Shown piece after piece: positions 11,086 to 22,421 of a DNA stretch of 64,000 nt. This DNA comes from Bombardia bombarda (Eukaryota > Ascomycota > Sordariomycetes > Sordariales > Lasiosphaeriaceae): the NCBI GenBank assembly GCA_030512295.1, contig JAULSR010000002.1:9052001-9116000 (forward strand), written 5' to 3'. Position numbers and translations under genes: made by a program. Every line of letters starts with the position of its first letter. Positions within the stretch are counted from its first letter, which is position 1. Below the pieces are notes generated by a model that worked only from the letters and a program-made list of their open reading frames with translations, did not search any database and was not told where the DNA came from.

Positions 11086-12573
11086 TCACTGCGGTATCTT
11101 TGCCGGTCGCCCCAGCGTCCTCTGGAAAAGCCACTGCGGGAACTTGACACTGGGCTCATCAAAAGCCCTCGTGACAACCTCAGCGCAGTAGAACGTCACC
11201 GGCAGCAGAATCAGATGCGGCACGAGGAACGCCACCTCCAGCCCAAACGGCCCCGTCATCGGCAGCGGGAAGATATTCACCCACTTGGCGATATGCACGA
11301 CCTGTTCTTGCCCCCTAGCCAAGCCCACCGCCGAGTACAGCCTGTCGCCAAGCGTCCAGAGCACCGGACCATGGACCAGGTACAGCGAGAAGGACACGCG
11401 GCCGAGATACTGGCAGAAGCTCGTCTCGAAGAAGCGCTTCAGCCAGCTGATGCGCGGCGTCGACGCCACCAGGAGCACGGCTGCCCACCAAAGGTAAAAC
11501 CACTTGTAGTCGAAGAAGGCCTGCGGCTTGAGATACGACAGGTAATACCACCCGCGGTTCTTGGCCAGATTGTTGATATCGGTTCCGTGGACGGGCACAC
11601 CGCCTAGGTACAGGCTGATGACCAGCAGGTGGTAGAAGATGATGGTCTTGAAGGGCTGCAGTCGGTTCAAGAACGACGGCAGCTCGTCCTTGGCGGCGAG
11701 CTGGTCGAGGTCGCAGAGCAGCATGCCGGCCGTGAACAGCGCGCAGTACCATCCGTCCACAATGTACATAAAGTAGAAAAGCAGGAAGACCGTGCATAGC
11801 AGCCGCGCGTTCTTGGTGCACCTCGAGAAGGCGAGCAGGGCCGTGTAGATGACGATGGAGCCCTTGAACTCGACGGGTATCGACCACAGGTGGAAGTTGT
11901 ACGTCAGCCAGGGCACGGAGCCCGAGTTGAAGATGAAGGTGAAGTTCTTGACCTGCGTGTACCAGTGCCAGATCTCGGCGCCGTAGGTAGCCTGCGGCTT
12001 GGTCGCCTCGATCCACAGCCCAAAGGCGTGCCACGACGTCATGAACAGGAAGGTGGTGCAGATGAGGGGGATGTAGAGGCGCAGCCATCGGCGGAACAGG
12101 GCGGACGAGAGGTTGTCGGCCAGCTTGGCCTGGTCGCCGGCCTGGATCAGGCTCAGGGGCTTGGCCGACAGCACATAGCCGGAGATGACGAAGAAGGTCG
12201 ACACGGCGAAGTGGCCACCGCCGAAGAAGTTGCGGATGCCCGGATAGGCGACGAAGTAGTGGTTGTTCTCGAAGCCGAAGCCCTCCTCGAGGATGTTGGT
12301 CTTGTTGGGCGGGCGCGGCCACAGCTCATGGTGGTGCCAGTAGACGAGGAAGGCGGCGAATCCCCTCAGGCCGTCCAGGTACGCCGTCGGCCTGAGCTTC
12401 TCTGGCTGGCCGCTCGACTTGGGCCACAGGAGTAGACAGCGCAGCCGGCTAAGGCTCCATAGCGCTGCCTTGGGTGGTGACTGCATCGCGACCGGTATTT
12501 TGTTTGTTGGCCTGTTCCCAGAGCGGCCGCGGTGCTCTTCCCAGATTCTTTGCGTCCTGGATTGAAGTCGCAC
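11086..12573 (-). CDS. Acyltransferase 3 family membrane protein (OafA/YrhL-like)
   Basis: An intron-less gene of 495 residues from the first ATG, or 466 from the in-frame ATG at 12486 (residue 30), which is equally plausible. The family signature is clear: PTAYLDGLRGFAAFLVYWHH at residues ~62-81 contains the DGLRG motif and the conserved histidine after the first membrane helix. FFGGGHFAVSTFFVISGYVL follows, as in acyltransferase-3 proteins, and about ten hydrophobic helices fill the remainder. A late FSLYLVHGPVLW motif is also typical. The family moves acyl groups, often acetyl, from a cytosolic donor onto sugars, lipids or secreted molecules. The substrate cannot be read from sequence. A second member lies at 25281-26986, and GT32 and MBOAT genes are between them. 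Confidence 0.92.
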   Translation of the reverse strand: MRLQSRTQRIWEEHRGRSGNRPTNKIPVAMQSPPKAALWSLSRLRCLLLWPKSSGQPEKLRPTAYLDGLRGFAAFLVYWHHHELWPRPPNKTNILEEGFGFENNHYFVAYPGIRNFFGGGHFAVSTFFVISGYVLSAKPLSLIQAGDQAKLADNLSSALFRRWLRLYIPLICTTFLFMTSWHAFGLWIEATKPQATYGAEIWHWYTQVKNFTFIFNSGSVPWLTYNFHLWSIPVEFKGSIVIYTALLAFSRCTKNARLLCTVFLLFYFMYIVDGWYCALFTAGMLLCDLDQLAAKDELPSFLNRLQPFKTIIFYHLLVISLYLGGVPVHGTDINNLAKNRGWYYLSYLKPQAFFDYKWFYLWWAAVLLVASTPRISWLKRFFETSFCQYLGRVSFSLYLVHGPVLWTLGDRLYSAVGLARGQEQVVHIAKWVNIFPLPMTGPFGLEVAFLVPHLILLPVTFYCAEVVTRAFDEPSVKFPQWLFQRTLGRPAKIPQ

Positions 12574-14782
12574 AATTGCCCAGCGCGCGCGATTGCGATG
12601 CGAATTGGAAAGGGAGCGTCAAAAAGTTGAGATTGCGACCGATGGCCTGCTTGCACCACAGACATGGAACCACCCCCCGTCGCGTCGTCCAGTGCTAAGT
12701 TCTGGGGCAGGCAGGCGCCTGAGCTGCTTCCCTGCACTGGCAAGGGGGAAAGGGGAGCCGGCCCCCGCCTCCCTGAGATTAGGTGGGTACGGAAGATTCT
12801 TTGGCTGGCTGGGGATTGCCTGGGCCGCTGGAAGTTCGCTCAATTAACGGAAAAACCGGGGGTGGCTGAGCACCTGCAAGGAGTAGTGATAATAACTGAA
12901 CTTGCGTTAACCATTTCAAGCAATCCAGCTGAATCGTAGAGAATAAGAATTTGGAACTCATCAAACGACCCCCAATCTCACCGTTCCATTTCAAGTTGAT
13001 CGAACCAAGCCGCTTCACAAGCAAGCACGACCCGAACCAACCTCCGAGGTCAGAATGATCGTGGTTGTGGAAGGTTGCGGGGAAGATGCAGGAACATTGC
13101 ACTCATTTCCAAATGGAGATGCGGGGGAAGGAGCACCCCAGGGATGGACTTGGCCCAATGACCTTGTACCTACTGTTAGTGTGCTTAATTCTTAATATGT
13201 GAGAATTCATCTCTTTACTAGACCTCTTAACAGGGTGAGGCCGTCGGTACTTGGCACCCGTTCGACCACCCATCGTCCACCCGTTGCAACCGCTCCAGCA
13301 CCCGCTGTTAGTCGAGCTTATTTTCTTGCCGTCAAAAATATCCTCTCGACTACCCCTTCTAACAACTCCAGCTGATGTTTGAAGTTTGTGACTTTGTGAC
13401 GCGGTTTGTGCACTATCCTCGAGCGGTGCCGTGTGTTTCAACTTGTGTCCGGACGTACGCCATCTAATGGTAATTCTAGCGGTCATCCGAACGCGCTGCA
13501 TCCCATTACTGCACGACATATGTCACGGCTGTCTTGCTTGGACAACGAGGCCCTAGCCAACCACCTGAGTGGTGCTCTTCGCGTGTATAAAGTTGAGAAA
13601 AAAACTTGACTTCACTGTTATGCTGGCTTGGCCGTCTGTGATCGTCAGCGCTGACAATTTGTCATGGAGGCTCTTAAGTCTTTGATGTCATGGCAGCTGC
13701 AGCCAGCACACCAATAAGTCGAGAATGGCAACCACGGCAGGGTCATCTCACCTTCACATGCAGACGTCAAGATGACCGTACCTGCCAATTTTGAAGACAT
13801 CTGTGGTGTACCGCGGCTCGCTTGCAAGAGGGGCAGTTGCAACTGTGCTTCCCCAGACGATCTTTCCCAGATTGCTAGTCCCTGTCACTTTGTGGGGAAC
13901 ACACAGTTAAGCTTTCGGGAATCGGGATGCACCCTCAATGAATGGCTTGCACGATACGACCTAACATGGCAGTCATGACTCTGGGCCTGGGGTCGGGGAT
14001 ACATCTTCAACGGCAAGTGCCAACCGTGGAAGATCCGCAGCTTTCTTCGCTTTCCCTGTCTCCCGCATTTCCAATTCTTCCCCTCCTCGAGCCTTCCTCC
14101 CCTTCTGCTAGTCACGAATACGATGGTCATACCTTCCTTTTCCACATCAGTGGCTGCTTGCTGTCTACCACGATCGTCGCCAGTGCTCCTAGATTCAGCC
14201 ATGTCCGAGCGAGGCCATTGCTTGTAGCATGCCATCTCACTCGGACTCCCATTCGGACGACCTCAACTTCCCCCGCAATGCATCATATCGAGCAAGCCCT
14301 CAAGACAGGAAAGTGTTCCTGCCCCTCGATAAAACTGGAGGTTGGAGCCAGAACATGCCTGGGTAATCCCCATCCCGGAGCTCACATTGGCCGCCCAGCC
14401 GTCTGACGTCGTCGTCCCACCACTTCATTATGTTATGGATTGGGAAACCCGGTACCAGCCCTGCCCTTGTGCTCTTGGTCATCCCACCACCATCCGATGC
14501 AGAGTACTTGGCCTGGCCGGACGATCTTGCACTCAGTCCATGGGTCCTTCCTCGGCAAGCTCGTGACACGGATCCCCTCCCTGGAGAGCTGGTCCTTCCT
14601 CCAGCCGGCGACACTCGAATGGATAGACTCCGACCTGAGTAGGAAGTGAAAGTTCTGATATGTGCCTTCCCTGCCCCGTCCCCACCAACCAAGGCCCTGA
14701 TCTCCTAGTTCTACAGCCTCCCATCTGTGTCTTGCCAACTCAACCACCAGTCTTGGGTTGAGACATCCAAAAGACAATTGCC
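12574..14782. other. Shared upstream region of divergent acyltransferase and GT32 genes
   Basis: A 2.2-kb spacer between a minus-strand and a plus-strand gene, so it should hold both promoters. The last ~80 bp before ATG 14783 are C/T-rich, like a leader. Open frames here overlap on both strands and none resembles a known protein. Confidence 0.5.
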
Positions 14783-16369
14783 ATGAGCCCTCCCGCATCG
14801 CCCTTGTCTCCCTTGTCGCCCAAGATGGGCAGCTTCCCAGCCAAGCTGAGGAACCGCGTTCCTACACAAATGCGGAGGGCCATTCCTCTCTACATCACCT
14901 GCCTCATCATTCTATTCTTTGTCCTGAACGCCGATGTCCTGGCAGTACCACGTCCAAATTCCGTTCTTAGGCGCCACTCTCATCAGAAACCACTCGCTGG
15001 ATCGACACAACCACCGCCCCCAGCTGGGTTTCCCAGAAAGGTCTGGCAGTCATGGAAAGTCGATCCGTTCACTTTCGACAAGCGCGACTCGGATACGGCG
15101 CGTTCCTGGACGACAAGAAACCCAGGCTACCGCTATGAAGTCCTGACAGATAACAACGACATGGTCTACGTTGAGGACCATTTCGGTCCTAATGGCTTCA
15201 ACCGTCCTGACATCGTCGACATGTATCGCGCTATTAACGCCACTATTATCAAGGCCGACCTGCTCCGTTACATGGTCATGTACGCCGAGGGTGGTGTCTA
15301 CGCTGATATCGATGTTGAGGCGCTGAGGCCTATCCACCGCTTCGTTCCTGAACGCTATAATCCGGCCGACATCGACATGGTAATCGGGGTCGAAATTGAC
15401 CAGCCCGAATTCTGCGATCATCCCATCCTAGGCTCCAAATCAATGAGTTTCTGCCAATGGACGTTCATGTGCAAGCCCCACCTGCCAGTGATGCTCAAGC
15501 TCGTCGAGAACATTATGAGCTGGCTGTCCAAAATAGCTGCTGAACAAAACGTGCCCGTGGCCGAGGTCGTCCTGGACTTTGACGAAGTCATCAGCGGAAC
15601 AGGGCCATCGGCGTTTACCATCGCCGTCCTCGAAGAAATGAACAGACAGTCCGATGGCGGCGGCGACAAGATCACCTGGAGCCGCTTCCACGGCATGGAC
15701 GAGTCCAAAGTCGTCAGCCGGGTCCTGGTCCTCGACGTGGAAGCCTTTGCAGCAGGCCAGGGCCATTCAGACTCGGGTGTCCACAACGCCCGGGGCGCGC
15801 TCGTCAAGCATCACTACCACGCGTCCAACTGGCCCAGCAAACACCCGCGCTTCAGCCACCCGGTATATGGCGAGGTGGAGCGCTGCAACTGGGACGCGGC
15901 ATGTGTGAAGAAGTGGGATGATGATGTCGAGGCGTACAAGACGCTGAGTCCGGAGGAGAAGCAGAGGAAGGCCGAAGATCGCAAGGCTGAGAGGGCCCGG
16001 CAGCTCGAGGAGGCCAGGGCGGCTCAGGAGCAGGCTATCAAGCTCGAGCTTCTGGGCCAGGCCCAGAGGAAGGCGGAGGAGGAGGCGAGGAAGAAGGCTG
16101 ATGAAGACGCCAAGCAGGCTCTCTTTGGACTTGCGCCGCCGGCCCAGCCACCTGCTCATCTGCTTGCTCCAGCGGTGCCAGATGAGTTGGTTTCTCTTCC
16201 GGAGCTGCAACAAGAGGAACAGCAGCAACTGCCACCTCTGCCGCCTTTTGCATTCCCGCCACCAGCACCACCAGCACCTCAGCAAGACTTGGGGCTGGGA
16301 AGTCCAGGGTTCCTGGATGGGCATGAAGGGATGGGTGAGCAGGGCAATAAACCTTTTGGTAGCTTATGA
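14783..16369 (+). CDS. Glycosyltransferase family 32 protein, OCH1-like alpha-mannosyltransferase
   Basis: An intron-less gene of 528 residues. Its type II layout is a basic N-terminus (RNRVPTQMRRA), a membrane anchor at ~33-49, and a Pro-rich stem. The catalytic GT32 region runs from FPRKVWQSWK (~83-92) through the block ending LLRYMVMYAEGGVYADIDVE. The DXD metal and nucleotide-sugar site is DID at ~175-177. Homologues are Golgi enzymes; OCH1 starts outer-chain N-glycan mannosylation, and many filamentous fungi have several paralogues of unknown acceptor. After ~residue 385 comes a charged Glu/Lys/Ala-rich segment (QRKAEDRKAERARQLEE) that should form a coiled coil, then a Pro/Gln-rich tail. 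This long C-terminal extension is unusual for the family. Donor and acceptor cannot be assigned. Confidence 0.92.
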   Translation: MSPPASPLSPLSPKMGSFPAKLRNRVPTQMRRAIPLYITCLIILFFVLNADVLAVPRPNSVLRRHSHQKPLAGSTQPPPPAGFPRKVWQSWKVDPFTFDKRDSDTARSWTTRNPGYRYEVLTDNNDMVYVEDHFGPNGFNRPDIVDMYRAINATIIKADLLRYMVMYAEGGVYADIDVEALRPIHRFVPERYNPADIDMVIGVEIDQPEFCDHPILGSKSMSFCQWTFMCKPHLPVMLKLVENIMSWLSKIAAEQNVPVAEVVLDFDEVISGTGPSAFTIAVLEEMNRQSDGGGDKITWSRFHGMDESKVVSRVLVLDVEAFAAGQGHSDSGVHNARGALVKHHYHASNWPSKHPRFSHPVYGEVERCNWDAACVKKWDDDVEAYKTLSPEEKQRKAEDRKAERARQLEEARAAQEQAIKLELLGQAQRKAEEEARKKADEDAKQALFGLAPPAQPPAHLLAPAVPDELVSLPELQQEEQQQLPPLPPFAFPPPAPPAPQQDLGLGSPGFLDGHEGMGEQGNKPFGSL

Positions 16370-16915
16370 GAGTGGTACGTGTCAGGGGTGGGGGGCTGAG
16401 AGCTGCATTGAGACGGAGTTTTGGGTTATCAACGGATGGTTAACACGGATGGAAATATGGATTTGATGTTAGTGTGCATATTTAACACGATGTAAATGAT
16501 TTACCGAGGGGGAGGGGAGAGGGAGGAGGGGTAGGTGGTTGAATATTTTTGGCCAGAGTACCTACGTGTTAGTGGTATGCAATGCGTCATGATACCATTT
16601 GGGATCTCATTATTAGTAGCTAATCTAGGTGGCAAGACTGCCTCAATGTCTGTGCTCGGATGTATTTACATTGCGATTCGGATCATCTTCAGCTGATGTC
16701 CTTGAAATTGTGAGTTTTAGTACAATTCATGATGATAGTTACGTAACAATCAGAATTGGGACATGGTGAAGAGAAGCAGGATGGAGAAATATTAATCGCC
16801 GAAAAGAAAGGAAGCTTCTGGTACAGCATGGAGCAACAAGTCTGGCAACGCATCTTTTCTGACATGGCTCGCTCCTTCTTCGATCTGCAACAGCTGTTAT
16901 TTTTAGCCAGCAATT
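16370..16915. other. Short intergenic stretch between convergent genes
   Basis: This 546-bp AT-rich spacer contains the 3' ends of the GT32 gene (+) and the MBOAT gene (-). I see no gene and no clear repeat. Confidence 0.5.
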
Positions 16916-18351
16916 TTAAACAAGAATAAAACTTTTAACAAACGAAAATGGAGGCCGCCAATCCATCACCCTCACGCCAACATAGGCCTTGACGAACCAC
17001 CACCCTGTCACGTAAAACCAAGCCAGAACCCAAGTATACCCAACTATCCGCAAATATGCTCTCGGACTACTCACCCTCACCTGACCTGTCTTGTTCTGTT
17101 CAAGATTGTTGTTGTTGCTATCTTCGTATTTCCGGATATAAAACCTGATGACCAGTCCCTCGATAGCCGTGCCCACTGGCTGCAGCATAAAGAAGAGAGC
17201 CATATCGAATATGAGCTCGCGGAGGGGGAGGAAACCGGGGCTGACGGCTGCCAGGCCAAAGGTGTGGAAGAAGGCGCTGATGGCGAAGGCGGTGGTCAAG
17301 TGGGTGAGGTAGGCGGCGGTAGAGTGACGGGGGATGTGGAGGATAGTGATGAGGTGATGGCTGAAGCCGAGACAGGGCTGTCATAATGGGATGTGATTAG
17401 CAAGTCTAAGATGATAAACGGGAGTTACCAAGATACTGGAACAGGTATATACCTCTCGGATATATTGGTGCCAGAACTTGCCCCATACGTTGGCGATGGT
17501 GTAGCACTCGGTTATGTCGCCGAAAAGGGGCGGCCAGTCCTGCGCGTGGTAAGTGCATGTTGTACTCGATAATACCATGGAAAGATGGGATGGGGAGAGA
17601 CGCATCATACCTCGAAGTCGCTCAGACCCAGCCCGACAGAAACAGCAGTGCCAGCCTCAAACTGCATCGTCATTGACGAATACACGGTAACGCCCATAAG
17701 CACCTCCATGCATGCAATGCGTCCCAAGGTCCCCGTGTCCCAGTTCCACTCTAGAGGAATCGTAATCTTGGTCTCGGCAAGCATGACAGCGTCCCAGGCA
17801 AGATAGCCGATGAAGGCGTGCATCAGGCTGGCCAGAATGAACCTGGTTCTGGGGGATGGAAAACTGAAGCGAGTCTTGTCGTCGCCGACTTTTGGATTGG
17901 GCTTGAACTGTAGCTTCATTTGCTCGCGCTGGGCGTTGATGCGCCTGCTGCCAAAGTTCCAGCCCACGGCGCGGGGCGTGGAGAACAGCGCGACTGCCCA
18001 GCGGAGTTTGGCCCAGGAGAACTCGTCGAGTGGCTTCTGTGGTGGTTGTCTATCGTGGTCCTTCTTGTCACGCAGGTCGTCTACACGCCAAAAGTCACGC
18101 TCGGGTGTGTGCAGGAGAAGTCTCTCGACGACGGGCAGCACAAAGATCCATGACATGGAGAGCCCATATCTGAAGGCGCGTGTGTCGCCCCTGTTTGGGG
18201 GCCAGGGGGATGTGGTGCATTGCCATTCCAGTGTGGTGACGACGAGGATGAGAACCAGGGCGCGGTAGTGAAAAGGGGGGAGGTAGTAGAAGAGGAGAGG
18301 GCCGAAGTGGAGAAGGATATGTGGGAGGATATTCTTGATGTTGGCTGTCAT
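16916..18351 (-). CDS. Wax-synthase-like membrane-bound O-acyltransferase (MBOAT)
   Basis: Three exons on the minus strand: 18351-17611, 17539-17453 and 17377-16916, giving 429 residues. Both introns (71 and 75 nt) have GT..AG ends and join in phase 0 (DFE/DWPPLFGD; YIRE/PCLGFSHH). The signature of the wax synthase domain is present: PLFG, then FWHQ with His ~271, then FAISAFFHTFG with the probable catalytic His ~314. Several hydrophobic helices span the protein. Relatives include fungal O-acyltransferases that decorate secondary metabolites (Tri7- and AurT-type) and plant wax synthases. It should sit in the ER membrane and transfer an acyl group from acyl-CoA to an alcohol. It lies tail to tail with GT32 and head to head with the next membrane protein. 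The substrate is unknown. Confidence 0.88.
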
Positions 18352-19025
18352 TGGTGCTTCAGCAAAAAAGGGGGTGACGATAAACGAGACATTTTTTATG
18401 TTTGAGAGAAAAGATGCAGTTGTTAGCTAGATAGACAGTACCACTGACTTGTACAAGATTATATAGATAGCAATTTAGCATTTTATGAACTTGTGTAATT
18501 GTAACGCCATGGCGAGATCTAATGGCAGTCCTGGCATAATGTGGTGTGCAGGTGGTATCGTGTGAGGTGGTCAGTCCTCGAGATAGTAGCGTGATGGCAG
18601 CGGGTGGAAACCATCTGATTCTGTTAGACAGCTTGGATTGAAGGTATATAATAGGTCGAACTGAAATGAACAGCTGCGCAGTTGCCTGGAGCCATCTTCA
18701 AAAAATGCGCCTAACCATATCGTATCCGCACCCTAGCAGTATATTAGACCCACGCATAAGGTACCTCCGCATCGTCACAACCTTGACCAACCAACCGCCT
18801 TGGGTACCTTTTTGGCCACGATGTTGCATCTGTTGGCTTGGCGGTCGTCCCTTTCCGCTTTTGAGGCTTGCGACGGGGCGCCGTTCCTGCCATTTGGCAG
18901 TTAAACACCCCCTGGGTCGCCCCAGCCTGATTCCTCCCGTCGCTCTAATAACTGTAGTTCAAAGCCCAGAAAGCCAAGCTCTAAGGTTGTTATTTCCCGT
19001 CCAGTAACACTGTGTTACACACACC
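18352..19025. promoter_or_regulatory. Divergent promoter region with two TATA-like boxes
   Basis: A minus-strand TATATAA lies at 18459-18465, about 110 bp upstream of the MBOAT start. A plus-strand TATATAATA begins at 18645, about 380 bp upstream of ATG 19026. Each faces its own gene, so the spacer reads as a bidirectional promoter. A ~101-codon open frame begins at 18706 on the plus strand but does not look like protein; part of a 5' exon of the downstream gene could lie here. Confidence 0.45.
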
Positions 19026-19036
19026 ATGTCAACGAC

Positions 19037-19075
<39 letters not shown>

Positions 19076-21572
19076 GCCACGTCGGCGACGACGACGACAA
19101 CGGCAACACTGGCAAAGCCCAAGCCACCCCGAGTTCTTCGATATTATCCCAAGGCAGCCGTGATTGCATTGTTTTATCTGGCATTGCTGGTTGTGCCTTG
19201 GATTCTCACCATCCTGGCCAGCTACCGCCCGTTTTGGACACAGTATCAGTATGGAGCACCCCAGCTTGGGGTTGACGATGTCTGCTATCTGGAGCGGCTT
19301 GTTACGGCGATAAATGTGCTGAATGCCATCTGTACCGCAATATCGCTGCCCGTCATCTCGGCATTGTTGGCACGATGCGTCGTCGTCTGCTCGCAGCGAC
19401 GCCACCTGGGCCAGAAGTTGGGCCTTCGAGACTTTTTTGACCTGGCCGATGGGAGGTGGTGGAGATTGCTCTCAAAGAGGTTGAAGCTGGGGGCCTTTGG
19501 TGCCTGCCTGATTCTGCTCGAAGCCCTGGTTCTGCCGGCTCTGCGTTGGGCCTTGGTGATGTCTGAGCCAGTGGTCGTGGCCCCATTCGACGTGCACAAC
19601 CCTCCCAGCCAGGCTTGATCCTTTCTGGATCTACGGAAAGGGGAGTTTATACAGGCCTGTGGTCGGCTATGACCCTACGCCCCAGGCCCTGGCAGCCATG
19701 CCAATGGACAGCGTCGTTGACCGGGCCAAGAGTCATGTCCTCAGGGCCGACCTGTACGACGTCCAGCCGCTCATGTGGGATGACTACCGCCTCTATACCT
19801 ATAAAACGGGCAGCGTGCGCCACAGTGGCAGCAAGACCTTGTCCGACTACGCCCCCTACCTGAACTACATCACCATCGCTGAATACGACAACACAGGCTA
19901 CTTTGTATCCTCGCTCCCTGCCGACACCACGACGGGCCTCTACCGCTCTCATGCCCTGCGCATGAGCACCAACATCACTTGCTTTTACGCTGACGGCGCC
20001 GCCAACTCCATCAACACCTCAGAGGACTTTGTCTTCCCCGGGACATGCCCTGGCGAGCGCCCATTTACCACCACGTATTCCAACGCAGGAGTGTACTCGG
20101 ACAAGACCCCCCGCAGCCGCACCTTTTCTCTTTGCGTTCCTGGCAGCTATGGCACTCACCCATGGAATGACACTTTGGACAAGCAGTCCATCACAGAGGA
20201 GCTCTATGCCCGTGCCGTTATCGATCAGGTTACCTACACCCTCAAGTGCAACGCTACCACAGCACGGGGCTATTTTGAGCCAGGCAGCCTCCACACAGAA
20301 GGCTCACCCGGTGACCTCCTCGATAACTTCCCAGCTCAGAAGAACAACAGTGACTGGTTCGTGGATGCCCCCTTCAGCGGCAATCCTCCTGAGAACCCGA
20401 CGAACCTGAAGTCATCCGGAACCCTCATGATGGCTGCCATGGCCCTCTTTGGCGACGGCGCCTTCTTCCACGCTGCCGCCACTGCCAACCAAACCGCCGG
20501 CAGCAACACAGCCAATACGATCTGCGATTATGGCCTATCACCCTTCAAAAGCGCCGATGGTAGATATTTTACCCAATTTTGCGACGGCGCGATTGACGAA
20601 GCTATCTGGAGTGACAATGATCGCTTGGATGCTGGCTTGACTGCCTTTTTTCAGAAATTTGTTGATTCCGGCCTCCGGTCTCCCGTCGCCATGTTGCACA
20701 TGGCCACCTACTTTGTCAACGAGGCCATCATGTCGAGCGGCGTACAGGGTGAATTTCAGGCCTTTGCCCGCCCCATCTACAGCGCCCACCCGCTCGAGAC
20801 TGACGTGCGCAGGCCCAAGCTCGACATCAAGGCCATTGTCGTCGTCAGCATCTTTGTCGGCCTGCAGGTTCTCGCCATCTTCGCCATGCTCGTCTACATC
20901 TACAGCGTGCCCACCTGGACCGAGACCATCGACGCCCTTGCCATCGCCAGAATGACACACCAGGCTGAGGACAACGGCAGCATTGCCAGATTGGGACTGC
21001 GTCCCCTTAGCAGAAAAGACACAAAGCACCTGAGCAAGATCGACGCCCTGGTCGGCGTCGTTGAGCACCAAGACATGGAGCTGCGTGTTCTGCCTGTTGT
21101 GTCGCACCATCACCACGATGCCCCTATTGCCTCGGAACACGACGACACGCACCGCAGCAACCACGAGCGTGGACAGGACCAGGAACAACAAGAACAACAA
21201 CACAACACCTCCACCACTGTGTCCAGCCGCCCAGGATCTGCATCACAACTCTCGCCGCCCCAATACCCCCATGCTTCCTCCGTCCCAGGATCTGCTTCTT
21301 CTTCTTCTCCTCCACAAGTCGACGAGGCAGAACCCCCCCACCCCATCGGCCCAGACGAGAGGACAGAGACGTTGCCCGCCTATGGGCGGCAGAGGTCTCA
21401 GCCCCTGCCGCCTGCCTATCGGCCACAGCCGGACCCTGTGACAGAGCGGATACCGGATCTGATGCCAATAATGCCTGGTCATACTCTGCTTGTGGGGGCG
21501 CCCGGGTTGATAACCCGGCGGAGGTATCGTAATAGATCAAAGCTTGAAGATGGGCCGGCGTTGACGGTTTGA
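19026..21572 (+). CDS. Large glycosylated multi-pass membrane protein, fungal family of unknown function
   Basis: The body of the protein is clear but its 5' end is not. Coding runs from at least 19080 to 19560, then after a probable 52-nt intron (19561-19612, GTCTGA..CCAG) from 19613 to 21572. The splice joins ALRWALVM to LDPFWIYGKGSLYRPVVGYD. Three membrane helices lie before the intron. A long segment follows with several NxS/T sites (NIT, NAT, NDT, NNS) and cysteines. A fourth helix comes near the end (~20826-20915), then a His/Gln/Pro-rich cytosolic tail. The nearest good ATG (19026, context CACC) begins MSTTQ plus a polyglutamine run, but that frame stops near 19166; the helices are read one frame over, where the same (CAA)n codes Thr. 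So either a 5' exon is missing from my model or there is a frameshift. I do not recognise a function. Confidence 0.7.
19037..19075. repeat. (ACA)n/(CAA)n trinucleotide repeat, about 13 units
   Basis: An uninterrupted ACA/CAA tract near the start of the large membrane protein gene. It codes Gln in the frame of ATG 19026 and Thr in the frame of the membrane helices. Confidence 0.9.
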
Positions 21573-22421
21573 TTTTGGTGTTATCATCAGGTGGTGTAGT
21601 GCGGGGAATATTCGTGTTGGTTGTTGGATGATAAGTAATGTCAGGTTAATACTTGGTAAACAAATATTCGGCAAAGGATGACGAAGTGAGCTGGTGGTAA
21701 TGTTTATCATATATATTGGCAGTGCTGTGCGGTTTGGAATCTGTTGATACCCCTTTGTAAGATGTGAGATGTGCAGGTTGGGCTTCTCTTTGGCATATCC
21801 TGTAATGTAACCTCTTCCTCGCCCATGTGTGCGAAGACTGCGGGCTGTCCCTTTGCATTTGTTCGCTGCTGCAGCTGGCAACCCCCTCCTCGGCACTGCC
21901 ACCCAGGCTTGACGCCTTCTGAGAGTCTGACAGGGTATATTCTGAGAACACCAAGACTGCACCGCCTGGTTGGAGCTGAGGGCTCGCCTTACGACCACGT
22001 ATGCACGATGGAGAGGTGGCTGATGCGCCGAAGAAGTCCTGGGCAGAGAGATGCACCATCACCGGACGGCCTGTAATTGCGTAATCGTGTTCGTTTCATC
22101 ATTTCGTGAGATCCCTGCATGGAAATGCAATCTGACCTCTTCTTATCGCCAACAAGCGCCGTCTCAACTTATTCTTGGTTCCCAGAAACAAAGAACAGAG
22201 CAAATTAGGGAAACACATCCACGCGAAACCCCATCGGCCTTTACGTACTGCCCAAGTACAATACGTCCGCTAATTTCCTGTCTTATACAATTTGACCCAT
22301 GTTCGAGAAACTCCTGGCTTTGATCAAGGAAAAGAGAAAAGAATAGAATAGGGAAAAGAAAAAAGAAAAGAGGGAAACGAGAAAGAAGAAAGGAAAGGAA
22401 CGAAAACTAAGATCCACAGGG
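21573..22421. other. Convergent intergenic stretch with polypurine tract
   Basis: It lies between the 3' ends of the large membrane protein gene (+) and the Ser-rich protein gene (-). The only clear feature is a polypurine run at 22325-22410. Confidence 0.5.
22325..22410. repeat. Polypurine (A/G) tract
   Basis: About 86 bp are almost entirely A and G on the + strand, of the AAGGAAAAGAGAAAAG type, with only rare T and C. It lies just downstream of the stop codon of the minus-strand gene ending at 22422, so it may form part of that 3' untranslated region. Confidence 0.85.
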
